From NCBI GenBank assembly GCA_919902735.1, contig CAKKRM010000240.1:1-64000 (forward strand): DNA of 64,000 nucleotides, in the 5' to 3' direction. This DNA is from Anaerolineales bacterium (lineage in GTDB: Bacteria; Chloroflexota; Anaerolineae; Anaerolineales; Villigracilaceae). The position numbers and the translations under genes were made by a program. The notes under the pieces were generated by a model, which saw nothing but the letters and a program-made list of their open reading frames with translations, was not told the origin of the DNA and did no database searches. Shown piece after piece: positions 1 through 9,063 of this stretch; positions within the stretch are counted from its first letter, which is position 1; each line of letters begins with the position of its first letter.

Positions 1-46
1 AAAACTTGGGGGTCTGCTTTTACTGTTCACTGATTACTTTCACACC

Positions 47-1915
47 TTAATCCGCCGCCATCGCCTCACTACTGATTACTTCTTCATCGTTACTCGTCCC
101 TTCACTCTCTTCCGCTACTCCATACGCCACTTCCAGTTGATGGCGAAATTGCTGAGTGTACAGGCGGTAGTAATGTCCGCGCAATCTCAACAACTCGGCG
201 TGCGAGCCTTGCTCGGCGATCTTGCCATCTTCGATTACTAAAATTCTATTCGCGCGGCGAATTGTGGACAGGCGATGCGCGATGACGAAGGAAGTGCGTC
301 CCTTCATCAGGGCTTCCATGCCGCGCTGGATGAGGGCTTCGGTGAGAGTGTCCACTGAAGAAGTGGCTTCGTCCATAATGAAGAGCTCAGGCTTGGCCAG
401 CACGGCGCGCGCGAGGCTGATCAACTGCTTCTGCCCAACCGATAGCAGATTTCCGCTTTCACCCACGTTCTGTTCGTAGCCCTTTTCCAGCCCTGCGGCA
501 ATAAAATCATGCGCGCCTGAAATCTTCGCCGCTTCCTCCACTTCGGCGTCGCTCGCTTCCAGCCGCCCGTAGCGGATGTTGTCGCGCACTGTGCCTGAGA
601 ACAAGTGCGGCGTCTGCAACACGATGCCGATCTTGTTATGGATGGTCTCCAACTTGTAGTCCATGTAGTCCATGCCGTTGATGCGGATCACGCCCTTGCT
701 CGGCTCGTAAAAGCGGCAGAGTAGATTCACAATCGTGCTTTTGCCGCCCCCTGTCGGCCCGACCAGAGCGATCATCTCGCCGGGATTCACCTTCAGCGTG
801 AAATCTGTCAAAACGGATTTTCGGTCCTCGTAGAAAAAATCCACGTGATCGAATTCGATTTCACCTAGTAGAGTTTTCGCTTCGAGAGCATCGCCTCTAT
901 TATGGACCTCGGGTGGGGTGTCGACCAGCTTGAAAATTCGCTCCGCTGACGCAATGCTGTGCTGCATTTCGGCATACACGCGCGCCAGGTCTTGAATGGG
1001 CCACATCATAAAGGTTAGGTACGAGACGAAGGCTTGAATACCGCCGATGGTCATCAACCCGATGGAAATTTGGTTGCCGCCATAACCCACGATAACGCCC
1101 AGCGCCAGCGCCGCAATGATCTGCACGGTGGGCAGGAAGAGCGCCGAGAGCCAGGCGGCGCGATAGGAGGCGTTGTACATCTTGGCGGTAAGCCCTTGAA
1201 ACTCGCGGGTATTCTCATCTTCACGACCTAATGCCTTGGTGACGCGCGTACCTTGAAAGCTTTCATTGAACGCGCCCGTGATCTTGCTGTTGGCGCGGCG
1301 TGAGACGCGGAATTCTGCCAGAATCTTCTTGCGGAATTCGATTGCCACATAGGCCATGATCGGGATGATGGTCAGCACGATCAGCGCCAGCCGCCAGTTG
1401 ATGATGGCCATGAAGATCGTGGACGAGATGATATTCATCACCGCCCAGGTTGAATCCACGATGCCCCAGGTCAGCAGGTCCGAGACGCGCCCCGTGTCCG
1501 AGGTCACGCGCGCGATGAGACGTCCCACCGCATTTTGGGCATAATACGAAAGCGACAGGTCTTGCAGGTGATTGAAGAGCGCCTTGCGCAGGTCATATTG
1601 AATGCGCTCGCCCAGCACGCCCGCCAGATAGATAAAGATGAACACTGCCGCCGCCTGCACCAAAATAAGGCCGCCATAAATGGTTGCCAAAAACATCAGG
1701 CGGTCTTTGTCGCCCAGCGCAATGCCCTCGTCGATGAACTGCTTGTTGACGTAGGTAAAGTACGCGTCCAACCCGGAGACAATGGCAATCGTGAGCAAAA
1801 ATCCCACGACCCATTGCCAGTGGGGGAGCAGTAACCCGCCAATGCGTTTCAGAACGGGGGTGGTCAGTTGGGAGGTAAATTCTTCTTCTTCGAGTTCGAT
1901 GAGTTCTTCGGACAT
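47..1915 (-). CDS. ABC transporter, fused permease/ATP-binding half-transporter
   Basis: 622 aa; N-terminal TM region, Walker A GPTGGGKST, signature LSVGQKQ, Walker B LFIMDEATSSVD. Confidence 0.95.
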   Translation of the reverse strand: MSEELIELEEEEFTSQLTTPVLKRIGGLLLPHWQWVVGFLLTIAIVSGLDAYFTYVNKQFIDEGIALGDKDRLMFLATIYGGLILVQAAAVFIFIYLAGVLGERIQYDLRKALFNHLQDLSLSYYAQNAVGRLIARVTSDTGRVSDLLTWGIVDSTWAVMNIISSTIFMAIINWRLALIVLTIIPIMAYVAIEFRKKILAEFRVSRRANSKITGAFNESFQGTRVTKALGREDENTREFQGLTAKMYNASYRAAWLSALFLPTVQIIAALALGVIVGYGGNQISIGLMTIGGIQAFVSYLTFMMWPIQDLARVYAEMQHSIASAERIFKLVDTPPEVHNRGDALEAKTLLGEIEFDHVDFFYEDRKSVLTDFTLKVNPGEMIALVGPTGGGKSTIVNLLCRFYEPSKGVIRINGMDYMDYKLETIHNKIGIVLQTPHLFSGTVRDNIRYGRLEASDAEVEEAAKISGAHDFIAAGLEKGYEQNVGESGNLLSVGQKQLISLARAVLAKPELFIMDEATSSVDTLTEALIQRGMEALMKGRTSFVIAHRLSTIRRANRILVIEDGKIAEQGSHAELLRLRGHYYRLYTQQFRHQLEVAYGVAEESEGTSNDEEVISSEAMAAD

Positions 1916-2041
1916 AATTTAGTTCTCCAGAAAGAAAAGGATCGAGATGAAAAGGATGAATTATGAAGGATGAAGGATGAAAGAAAAAAAAGGTCAAAAT
2001 CTTTCGACATTCATCTTTCATCCTTTTGCCTTCATCCTTTC

Positions 2042-2413
2042 CTAAATTCTTCCCATCCTTTTCTTGATTTTAGTAACAATGGTTGTAAAGATGGCAAGCA
2101 GTTCGTTCGTTTCCTTTCGGAGCGGGTCTGCTTTTTGCGCGGGGACAATGCCTGCCTTGACGAGCAATTCCAGCCAGTAATCGGTTTCGTCCAACTCCTG
2201 CAAGGCGGTTTCAAATTTATTGATAATGTCAGCGTCAGACTTGGCGCGGTGTCCTTCGCGGTAATGGGCTCCAATGGAAGTGCCAGAGCGCAAAACCTGC
2301 TTTCCAAGCACCTGCGCCTCGGTTGTCTTTGGCAAGCTCACATAAAGTTTAATAATCCGCAAAGCAAAATCAGCAGTCCGTGTTCTCAAATCTACAGGAG
2401 TTTCGTTTTCCAT
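2042..2413 (-). CDS. Four-helix bundle protein (23S rRNA intervening-sequence / S23 family)
   Basis: 123 aa; FALRIIKLYVSLPKTTEAQVLGKQVLRSGTSIGAHYREGHRAKSDADIINKFETALQELDETDYWLELL is typical of the family. Confidence 0.9.
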   Translation of the reverse strand: MENETPVDLRTRTADFALRIIKLYVSLPKTTEAQVLGKQVLRSGTSIGAHYREGHRAKSDADIINKFETALQELDETDYWLELLVKAGIVPAQKADPLRKETNELLAIFTTIVTKIKKRMGRI

Positions 2414-2488
2414 TTTTCACCTTTTCCTTTTCGCTCTTGACCTTCATTCATCCTTTATCCTTCATCCTTCATCCTTGCTCTTTCATCC

Positions 2489-4336
2489 TTAGTTCACCCG
2501 TGCAATTTCCTGTTCCAGTTCCACATCGATCTTCGTTTGGATATCGTAAATTCTGCGGTACATGCCGTTCATATCTTTCAACAGCTCGGCATGAGTTCCC
2601 ATCTGCACAACCTCACCCTTATCCAAAACAAGAATGAGATCGGCAACCATCACAGACTGGATGCGGTGCGCGATGATGAAGGTGGTGCGGTTCTGCATCA
2701 ACTCATTCAACGCGCCGCGGATTTCGGCTTCGGTTTCCGTGTCCACGGCGGAGGTGGAGTCATCGAAGATCAGGATGCTCGGGTTCTTCAGCAGGGTGCG
2801 CGCAATCGCCACACGCTGCTTTTGTCCACCGGAGAGGGTCACGCCTTTTTCGCCAACCAGCGTGTCGTATCCATCGGGGAAACCGATGACCACATTATGT
2901 ACAGCGGCAGCTTTCGCGGCTTTTTCAATCTCCTCTTGTGAGACATCCCGTCCCACGCCGTAGGAAATATTCTCGCGGATCGTGCGGCTAAACAGGAACG
3001 GTTCCTGCTCCACGATGCCGATCTGCCTGCGCAAAAACGAGCGTGAATAATCCTTCAACTCCACGCCGTCGAGCAGAATGCGTCCGCCCGTGTATTCGTG
3101 GAAGCGCGGCAGAAGATTCACAAGCGATGTCTTGCCCGACCCCGTAGACCCAAGCAAAGCAATCGCCTGCCCAGGCTTGGCAAGGAAGGAGACGTTTTTT
3201 AGCACATCTGATTTGCCGTCCGAGTACATGAACGAGACATCCTCGAAGACGAGATCGCCTCTCGCTGCGCCTTCAGGCTGATACCGTCCATCGAAGAGCG
3301 GCTCACGCTGCTGCCTCACCACTTCCATCAGGCGCGCATACGAGACCATGCCCGTGGACGTCTGCACGATGATGCGCCCCAGGTTACGGATGGGAAAGAT
3401 GAGCCAGACCACGAGACCGATATAGGCGATGTATGTGCCGACAGTGATCTCACCGTCAATTGCCATCATTGCGCCGTAAACAAACCCGAACAGCATTTGG
3501 AAGCCCAGCACAATATCCGAGAGCGGCCAGAACAGGGAATGCATGAGGAGCAATATCTTGCCCTTCAAATATTTGCCCCAGTTGTCTTTCTCGAATTTTT
3601 TCTTTTCATAATCCTGACGGGCAAAGGCTTTGACCACGCGCACGCCCGTCAAATTCTCCTGCAAGGTCGTGGAGAGGATCGCTTCCTGCGCTTGATATTC
3701 TTCGTAGGCCTTGGTTACTTTTTTGAAGAACCAAAGCGAGACCAACAGAATCACAGGGATTGTCACAACAGAAATCCACGCAAGCTCTGCATTGAGATTG
3801 AAGATCGCGATGAAGTTAATCACGAAAAGCAGGACGATACGTCCCACGCCGATGGCTTGCTCGCTGAAGAAGCGGCGCAGGGCATCCACATCCGAAGTGA
3901 CGCGTTCGATCAAATCACCTGTAGGGGTGGTGGCGTGATACGAAAAACTCAAGCGCTGGATGTGGTCGAAGAGAAAGTCCCTCAGGCGGCGGGTAATGCC
4001 TTCGGCGGTGTACGCGGCTAAACGTCCCGAAAGAAACGCGAAGCCGCCTTCAAAGGCCGCCAGCCCGACAAATCCAGCCGCGATCCAGAGCATGGATGAA
4101 GTCAACGTGCCGCCGATGTAATTGCCCTTCGCGAGAACATCGTCCGCGAAGAATTGCAGGAGCAGGTAGGTGAAGGTTTTGGAAAGTGCAGAAATGGCAA
4201 GCGCAATCGTCGCCGCAATGTAGGACATGCGGTAATCAGACATCATTTGCCAGAGTCCCTTGAGGCGGTTTTCCTGCAGGGTGGGGCGGAAGTCAAAGGT
4301 GAGCGATGGCTCGTGGGTGGGTTGTAGGGTGGTCAT
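2489..4336 (-). CDS. ABC transporter, fused permease/ATP-binding half-transporter
   Basis: 615 aa; Walker A GSTGSGKTS, signature LSGGQKQR, Walker B ILIFDDSTSAVD; likely heterodimer partner of 47..1915. Confidence 0.95.
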   Translation of the reverse strand: MTTLQPTHEPSLTFDFRPTLQENRLKGLWQMMSDYRMSYIAATIALAISALSKTFTYLLLQFFADDVLAKGNYIGGTLTSSMLWIAAGFVGLAAFEGGFAFLSGRLAAYTAEGITRRLRDFLFDHIQRLSFSYHATTPTGDLIERVTSDVDALRRFFSEQAIGVGRIVLLFVINFIAIFNLNAELAWISVVTIPVILLVSLWFFKKVTKAYEEYQAQEAILSTTLQENLTGVRVVKAFARQDYEKKKFEKDNWGKYLKGKILLLMHSLFWPLSDIVLGFQMLFGFVYGAMMAIDGEITVGTYIAYIGLVVWLIFPIRNLGRIIVQTSTGMVSYARLMEVVRQQREPLFDGRYQPEGAARGDLVFEDVSFMYSDGKSDVLKNVSFLAKPGQAIALLGSTGSGKTSLVNLLPRFHEYTGGRILLDGVELKDYSRSFLRRQIGIVEQEPFLFSRTIRENISYGVGRDVSQEEIEKAAKAAAVHNVVIGFPDGYDTLVGEKGVTLSGGQKQRVAIARTLLKNPSILIFDDSTSAVDTETEAEIRGALNELMQNRTTFIIAHRIQSVMVADLILVLDKGEVVQMGTHAELLKDMNGMYRRIYDIQTKIDVELEQEIARVN

Positions 4337-4352
4337 GTGTGCTCCGTATATT

Positions 4353-4502
4353 CGTCATTGCGAGGAGGGCTGCCCTGGCACCGCACGCCAGGGCAGGTGT
4401 AGCCCGACGAAGCAATCTCATATTCAGCGCTGGAGATTGCTCACCGCACTGGCGCGCGGCGCAGGTGTCGGGCGAAGGGCAAGTGCGCCCTCGCAATGAC
4501 GG
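4353..4502. repeat. Dispersed multi-branched inverted-repeat element (REP/MITE-like)
   Basis: Termini CGTCATTGCGAGG / CCTCGCAATGACG; nested stems GCCCTGG/CCAGGGC, AGCAATCTC/GAGATTGCT and GCCCGAC/GTCGGGC. Confidence 0.75.
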
Positions 4503-4528
4503 ATGACAATAAAAAAATTAAACAAAAA

Positions 4529-4552
4529 GGCTGTGGCGAATGCGCCACAGCC
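4529..4552 (-). terminator. Rho-independent terminator (minus strand)
   Basis: GGCTGTGGCG-N4-CGCCACAGCC, followed on the minus strand by TTTTTG...TTTTTTT. Confidence 0.7.
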
Positions 4553-4579
4553 CGTAACGAACAAGGGACAGAAAGAGAC

Positions 4580-4657
4580 CTAGCTTTGGTCTACAGGCGC
4601 ACTCCGAGAAGGCAAATAGCCAACTCCAGCAAGGGTGAAAAAGATTACAGTGGACAT
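4580..4657 (-). CDS. Small ORF, 25 aa, hydrophobic (MSTVIFFTLAGVGYLPSRSAPVDQS)
   Basis: Not in ORF track; AAAGAAAGGAACG upstream of ATG; stop 28 bp before the terminator at 4552-4529. Confidence 0.4.
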   Translation of the reverse strand: MSTVIFFTLAGVGYLPSRSAPVDQS

Positions 4658-4834
4658 CAAGAGTGCGTTCCTTTCTTTAGGATTTTTCGTACTATGGGTC
4701 GAAGTTTACACCCCGCTTGTGGGATATGTCAAGGAAATATATGATCGTCCCGAAGCCAGTATTTTTCGAAGATACCTCACCGCATGATTTGCTTGGCAAA
4801 TCACGCGCGGCGCAAGTGTCGGGACGTTTTGAAT

Positions 4835-6538
4835 TTACGGAACATAAAAATTGCAGAAGCCGGCGGCGAGCTCACAGCGGGCCGCCTCTTCGCCAAGCCA
4901 GAGAACGCGGAAGTGGGTGGCGCCTGACTCTGGACGCCAGAAAACGAGACCGCCGTCATTGTCAAAGCGGGGTTGGATCACGCTGATGATGCCAAAGAAA
5001 CAATCCGCTGGATTCATGTAGGGCGGAGTCTGGTCGCCGTAGATGGTGATGCTGGTGCAGAAGTTGTCTGGAAGGTGGGTGAACCGTTGGGATTCCCATT
5101 TATAGCCATTGAAGCGGTCACGTTTTTCCTGTGAAAGAGTGTCAACGTCGATGCGCTCGAAGGCAAATGCAGACAGGCTGCGCTTTGCATCGGAACGGTT
5201 GAGCATGTAAAAGCTTGTGTCATTCCAAAACAGGGAGAAGAGATTCCCGTCCGGGTATTTGACGGTTGGGGTGAGGAAAACTGTGGGGGTTGGCGATGGC
5301 TCCAATATGGATGTGGCAGAGGAAAGGGGTGGGAGTGTTGTTGGAATCACCAACAGCGGAGAAACTGTTTCAGCCGGCAGGGCAGGCAGATCGGTCAGAG
5401 GGAGAGGCGGGGAGATGAATGTCGAGGCGGGTGAAACTGTAGATGGTTGGGATCGTCCCTTCGCGACGTACCAGCTTCCAATCCCCAGCAAAAGCAAAAG
5501 AAGAATGCCGTAAGTCCATTTGTTCGTTTTGCTAAATTGACTGCTGGCTTTTACGGTGGCGGGCCAGCCGGCAATGGGGCTTTGCTCACCGCCGTCTTTT
5601 TGTTTCGGCGCTTCACGATTTGCGATCTGCTGAATGGAAAGGTTGCTTCTTCGGATGGTTGGCACGCCAACAGGCAGAGGAGGCAGGGAAATTTTTGCGG
5701 CGTTCTTTGGTTTGAGCGCGCCCTCGATGGCGGCCATTAACTTCGCGCCTGTTTGATAGCGGTTTTGCGGGTCTTTCTCGAGGGCTTTTAAAATAACGTT
5801 TTCAACTTCCTGGGTCAATTCCGGGTTGATGCTGCGCGGGGAGGGCGGCGGCTCGGAAATATGTTGTAAAGCAATGCTGGCCGGGGATGGGTCGTTGAAT
5901 GGGACGGCGCCCGTGAGAATTTCAAACAGGATGACGCCCATTGAATACAGGTCGGATTGTGGAACCGCATCCGCCGACCGACGGGCCTGCTCGGGCGAAA
6001 TGTAATGGGGCGTGCCGAAGATATTTCCCATCGAGCCGTCGCGCACATCGAGAGCCATGCCGAAATCACCCAATAGCACGCGCCCATCTTTTGCGATCAA
6101 CACATTGGACGGTTTTATATCGCGGTGAATAATTCCCTGGCTGTGGGCGTAATCGAGCGCGCTGGCAATGGCCTTGCCAATTCGCAGGACATCGTCAATC
6201 GGCATGAGTTCGCCTTCCTCCAGGTACAACTCCATCACTTTGGAGAGGTCCTGCCCATCCACGTATTCCATGGCGTAGTAGGAATGCCCCTGGGTATCGT
6301 CCGCGTAATGGATTTGGATGATGTTCTCGTGCCGCCATTTTCCCATCATCCGCGCTTCGTTGACGAAACGGCTGGCATACACGGGGTTGTTCTTGTAACG
6401 CCTGTCTATGAATTTGATGGCTACCGGGCGGTTGAGTTTTATATCATGTCCATAATAGACCATGGCCATGCCGCCCTGCCCGAGCAGGCGTTCGATGCGG
6501 TAATTTGAAAACTGTTGTCCGATCAACGGGTCTTTCAT
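4835..6538 (-). CDS. Serine/threonine protein kinase, membrane anchored, with C-terminal extracytoplasmic domain
   Basis: 567 aa; LGQGGMAMVY, AIKF, IIHRDIKPSNVL, LGDFGMAL, single TM WTYGILLLLLLGIGSWYV. Confidence 0.93.
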   Translation of the reverse strand: MKDPLIGQQFSNYRIERLLGQGGMAMVYYGHDIKLNRPVAIKFIDRRYKNNPVYASRFVNEARMMGKWRHENIIQIHYADDTQGHSYYAMEYVDGQDLSKVMELYLEEGELMPIDDVLRIGKAIASALDYAHSQGIIHRDIKPSNVLIAKDGRVLLGDFGMALDVRDGSMGNIFGTPHYISPEQARRSADAVPQSDLYSMGVILFEILTGAVPFNDPSPASIALQHISEPPPSPRSINPELTQEVENVILKALEKDPQNRYQTGAKLMAAIEGALKPKNAAKISLPPLPVGVPTIRRSNLSIQQIANREAPKQKDGGEQSPIAGWPATVKASSQFSKTNKWTYGILLLLLLGIGSWYVAKGRSQPSTVSPASTFISPPLPLTDLPALPAETVSPLLVIPTTLPPLSSATSILEPSPTPTVFLTPTVKYPDGNLFSLFWNDTSFYMLNRSDAKRSLSAFAFERIDVDTLSQEKRDRFNGYKWESQRFTHLPDNFCTSITIYGDQTPPYMNPADCFFGIISVIQPRFDNDGGLVFWRPESGATHFRVLWLGEEAARCELAAGFCNFYVP

Positions 6539-8979
6539 TTTTTTATACGGCTCAGCTTTCTGGTTTTGGGTGTTGGGATGGTTTGCCTGTTGGCGGCGGA
6601 GATTCGAGAAAGGTCTCGGATATAGGCATTCAAGCCGTCGGCATAGGCGTCGAGATAATCCTGGGTAATCAAACTGGCTAGGTCTTTCCGTCCGATGGAA
6701 AGCAGTACGGCAACATGGGGACGGAAATCGCGCAGATGTATTCGCATGATATTCTTTGCGTCGGTCATCACGCCCCAGGCAAGTTGTTTCTGGGTGTTGT
6801 CATCCTTGGCGGTAATGAAGCGGGTAAGCGTGCTGTTCGGGGCAACCGCACCCACATTGGAAAAAACCTCGCGCCCTTTGAGCAGGTTATTCAACAGGTC
6901 GAATTTCTCCGGGATCTTGTCCAGGAGCTTTTGAAGGGGGAGGGGCAAATGAGCGAGCAGTTTGATTGCCCCAACACTGGCGCTTTGACCCAATGTGGCA
7001 ATCTCTTTGGCGCGGGAAAGATAGGTTCCGAAGCCTGCGAGGGATGCAAGGTACAACCTTTGGTACTGGTCGAAGCCGGCGTACACCACCGTCTTATCCT
7101 GTGTCGCGTCTTCGTAGGCGTTCAGCATCCGCATGGTCTGGCTGTGCAGGCCAAGCAGATTCAATTCCATAAGTGGAACCTCCACGTTGAGCGGGTAAAT
7201 GCGCTCACGCGGGACCTTGAGGCTGGCATCCACGGGAATCAGGATCGATGGGTTGGTGCGGCTGCCTTCCTCCACCAATTGGTGCAGGGATGCGGCGACC
7301 TCGGGTTTTGTTTCCGAAAGTTTATCGATCTCTGCCAGCAGTTTTGCAGAAGGCTTATACGTGGCGGCATGAATGGCGCGATACAAAATCAGCAGATCGT
7401 TGATGGTCAACTTTAGCAGGTCGTTTCTTTGTTTGAATTGCTTGCGCAGGGCGAGGCAGGCTTTGATATCCACCCTGTCTGATTCTGCGCCAGATTCTGA
7501 TGGAATGTGAGGCGCCTGCTGGACGAGGTCAATGTCTGCTGGCTGTAATTGCAAAGTAAGCGAAGTGTAGATGCGAGTCCCCGCAGGGGTGGGGGCGGGG
7601 AGCAGGCTCAAATAACGCGCCCAGGATAAGGCTTCGTTGGTCATGATCTCGGAGAGCGCCGTTCCCCATGCGCCGTCAAAAAAGATATGGGATTGATCGA
7701 AGACAAAAGACTCGCCTGTGTCGAAAATCGTCAGCGCGTGTGATCCAATTCCGCGCTCGGTTTGGCGTAGTTCCGAAAGCGGCAGGGAGCGCGAGTGTTG
7801 ATCTGCCGAAATAAGGATGGGCGCGAAACGCAGGTTGTCAATATCATTTATGAGCATCGGATTTAACTTCGTCCGCAAGCCCGGCAGGGATGCCCGCTTG
7901 ACCCGGGCAAGTGACGAAAGTTGCGAAGGCGAGGAATATGGAGACGCCAGCAAGGCGGTAATCTGCGCCCGCGCGCTGATCACATTCAGCGGCTTATTTG
8001 AGCCTTGTTCACAGGCGGGTAACAGATAGTAGCTGTCATGGTAGATGATGCCGATCTGGGCATCGGATAGCTTGAACGGGACTCTGGTCTCTCCATACGG
8101 GCCCGGCTCCAAATATGCCAGAATGGACATTTGCCGCTGGTAATCTCCAAGCTCCTGCTGTGAGGTGGTTTTGAGTTTTGATTCCCATGCTTCACGCACA
8201 GGCGCCGGCACAGATTTCAAAACGCCAAGTAAAAATCGCTCCAACCTCAATCGTCGATAAGCGGGGTAGTCATAGTTTGCCGCATCCTCTTCGCGGCGGT
8301 AGGGACGCATCAACTCCCATTCGCGGTAGAGTCGCCAGGTTCGCTGAGTCTGCCCGGGGTCGGAACGAAGCGCCTCCTCCAGCAGGGCAATCGAAACACG
8401 TTCCTGCCATTCGTTTTCGAGCAAGGCGTGATATTGATGCAAACAAGTCGCAGCCGCCATAAACCAGGCTGTCAGCCGATCCACTGAACCCAGTTGAATA
8501 TTGTTTTGTCGCAGGAGCGTATCAAACCCGTGCGTTTCATTGGTGTGGCGGGCTGTGTCTTCCCGCAACGCATAGCCCGCGTAGAATTGCCACGCCCCTT
8601 CCGGAAAAGCGGAGTCTGGGTCTTTGCCAGCCAGCTTGAGCAGGTTTTGATATCCCCAAATGATCGCGGCGGGGCCTGCAAAGAACGCGCCATACACAGC
8701 CTGGTCAAGAATTTGCTCAACACCGCTAAAAAGCGCGTTCACATCCTGCTGCATTTTTTGAATGGGAATACGCCGGCCCGGCAAACGGGACAACCCGCTC
8801 AAGATCATGCCCGGCACATTGCCCGCCGGCACCACCTTCGAGATCAACTCCACCACCGCCTCCACCTCCGGCAGAGACAGGCGTGATAGCTGTTGCACAG
8901 AAATGGTCTTTGCCGCCGTCAACAGATCGCTGGCAGTGAGTTGTGATGCCTTCTCGTAGCTGGGTTTTTTATTTTCCAT
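6535..8979 (-). CDS. Large hypothetical protein coupled to the Ser/Thr kinase gene
   Basis: Start chosen at MENKKPSYEKAS (8979), not the 9510 track start, which overlaps the aminotransferase; ATGA overlap with the kinase start. Confidence 0.8.
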   Translation of the reverse strand: MENKKPSYEKASQLTASDLLTAAKTISVQQLSRLSLPEVEAVVELISKVVPAGNVPGMILSGLSRLPGRRIPIQKMQQDVNALFSGVEQILDQAVYGAFFAGPAAIIWGYQNLLKLAGKDPDSAFPEGAWQFYAGYALREDTARHTNETHGFDTLLRQNNIQLGSVDRLTAWFMAAATCLHQYHALLENEWQERVSIALLEEALRSDPGQTQRTWRLYREWELMRPYRREEDAANYDYPAYRRLRLERFLLGVLKSVPAPVREAWESKLKTTSQQELGDYQRQMSILAYLEPGPYGETRVPFKLSDAQIGIIYHDSYYLLPACEQGSNKPLNVISARAQITALLASPYSSPSQLSSLARVKRASLPGLRTKLNPMLINDIDNLRFAPILISADQHSRSLPLSELRQTERGIGSHALTIFDTGESFVFDQSHIFFDGAWGTALSEIMTNEALSWARYLSLLPAPTPAGTRIYTSLTLQLQPADIDLVQQAPHIPSESGAESDRVDIKACLALRKQFKQRNDLLKLTINDLLILYRAIHAATYKPSAKLLAEIDKLSETKPEVAASLHQLVEEGSRTNPSILIPVDASLKVPRERIYPLNVEVPLMELNLLGLHSQTMRMLNAYEDATQDKTVVYAGFDQYQRLYLASLAGFGTYLSRAKEIATLGQSASVGAIKLLAHLPLPLQKLLDKIPEKFDLLNNLLKGREVFSNVGAVAPNSTLTRFITAKDDNTQKQLAWGVMTDAKNIMRIHLRDFRPHVAVLLSIGRKDLASLITQDYLDAYADGLNAYIRDLSRISAANRQTIPTPKTRKLSRIKK

Positions 8980-9063
8980 GATTAACGAACCGATTATATG
9001 GCATCGCTCCTTGTGCAGATTTGGCATTTTTGTAAGGTGACTGCACATAAGTATAATGTGGAT

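Noticed and set aside
1593-2021. ORF on minus strand crossing the ABC transporter start
   Set aside because: Frame-shifted shadow of the ABC transporter N-terminus plus repeat tract.
2042-2413. Possible diversity-generating retroelement, because S23 four-helix proteins are related to Avd
   Set aside because: No reverse transcriptase, template repeat or variable repeat found in the window.
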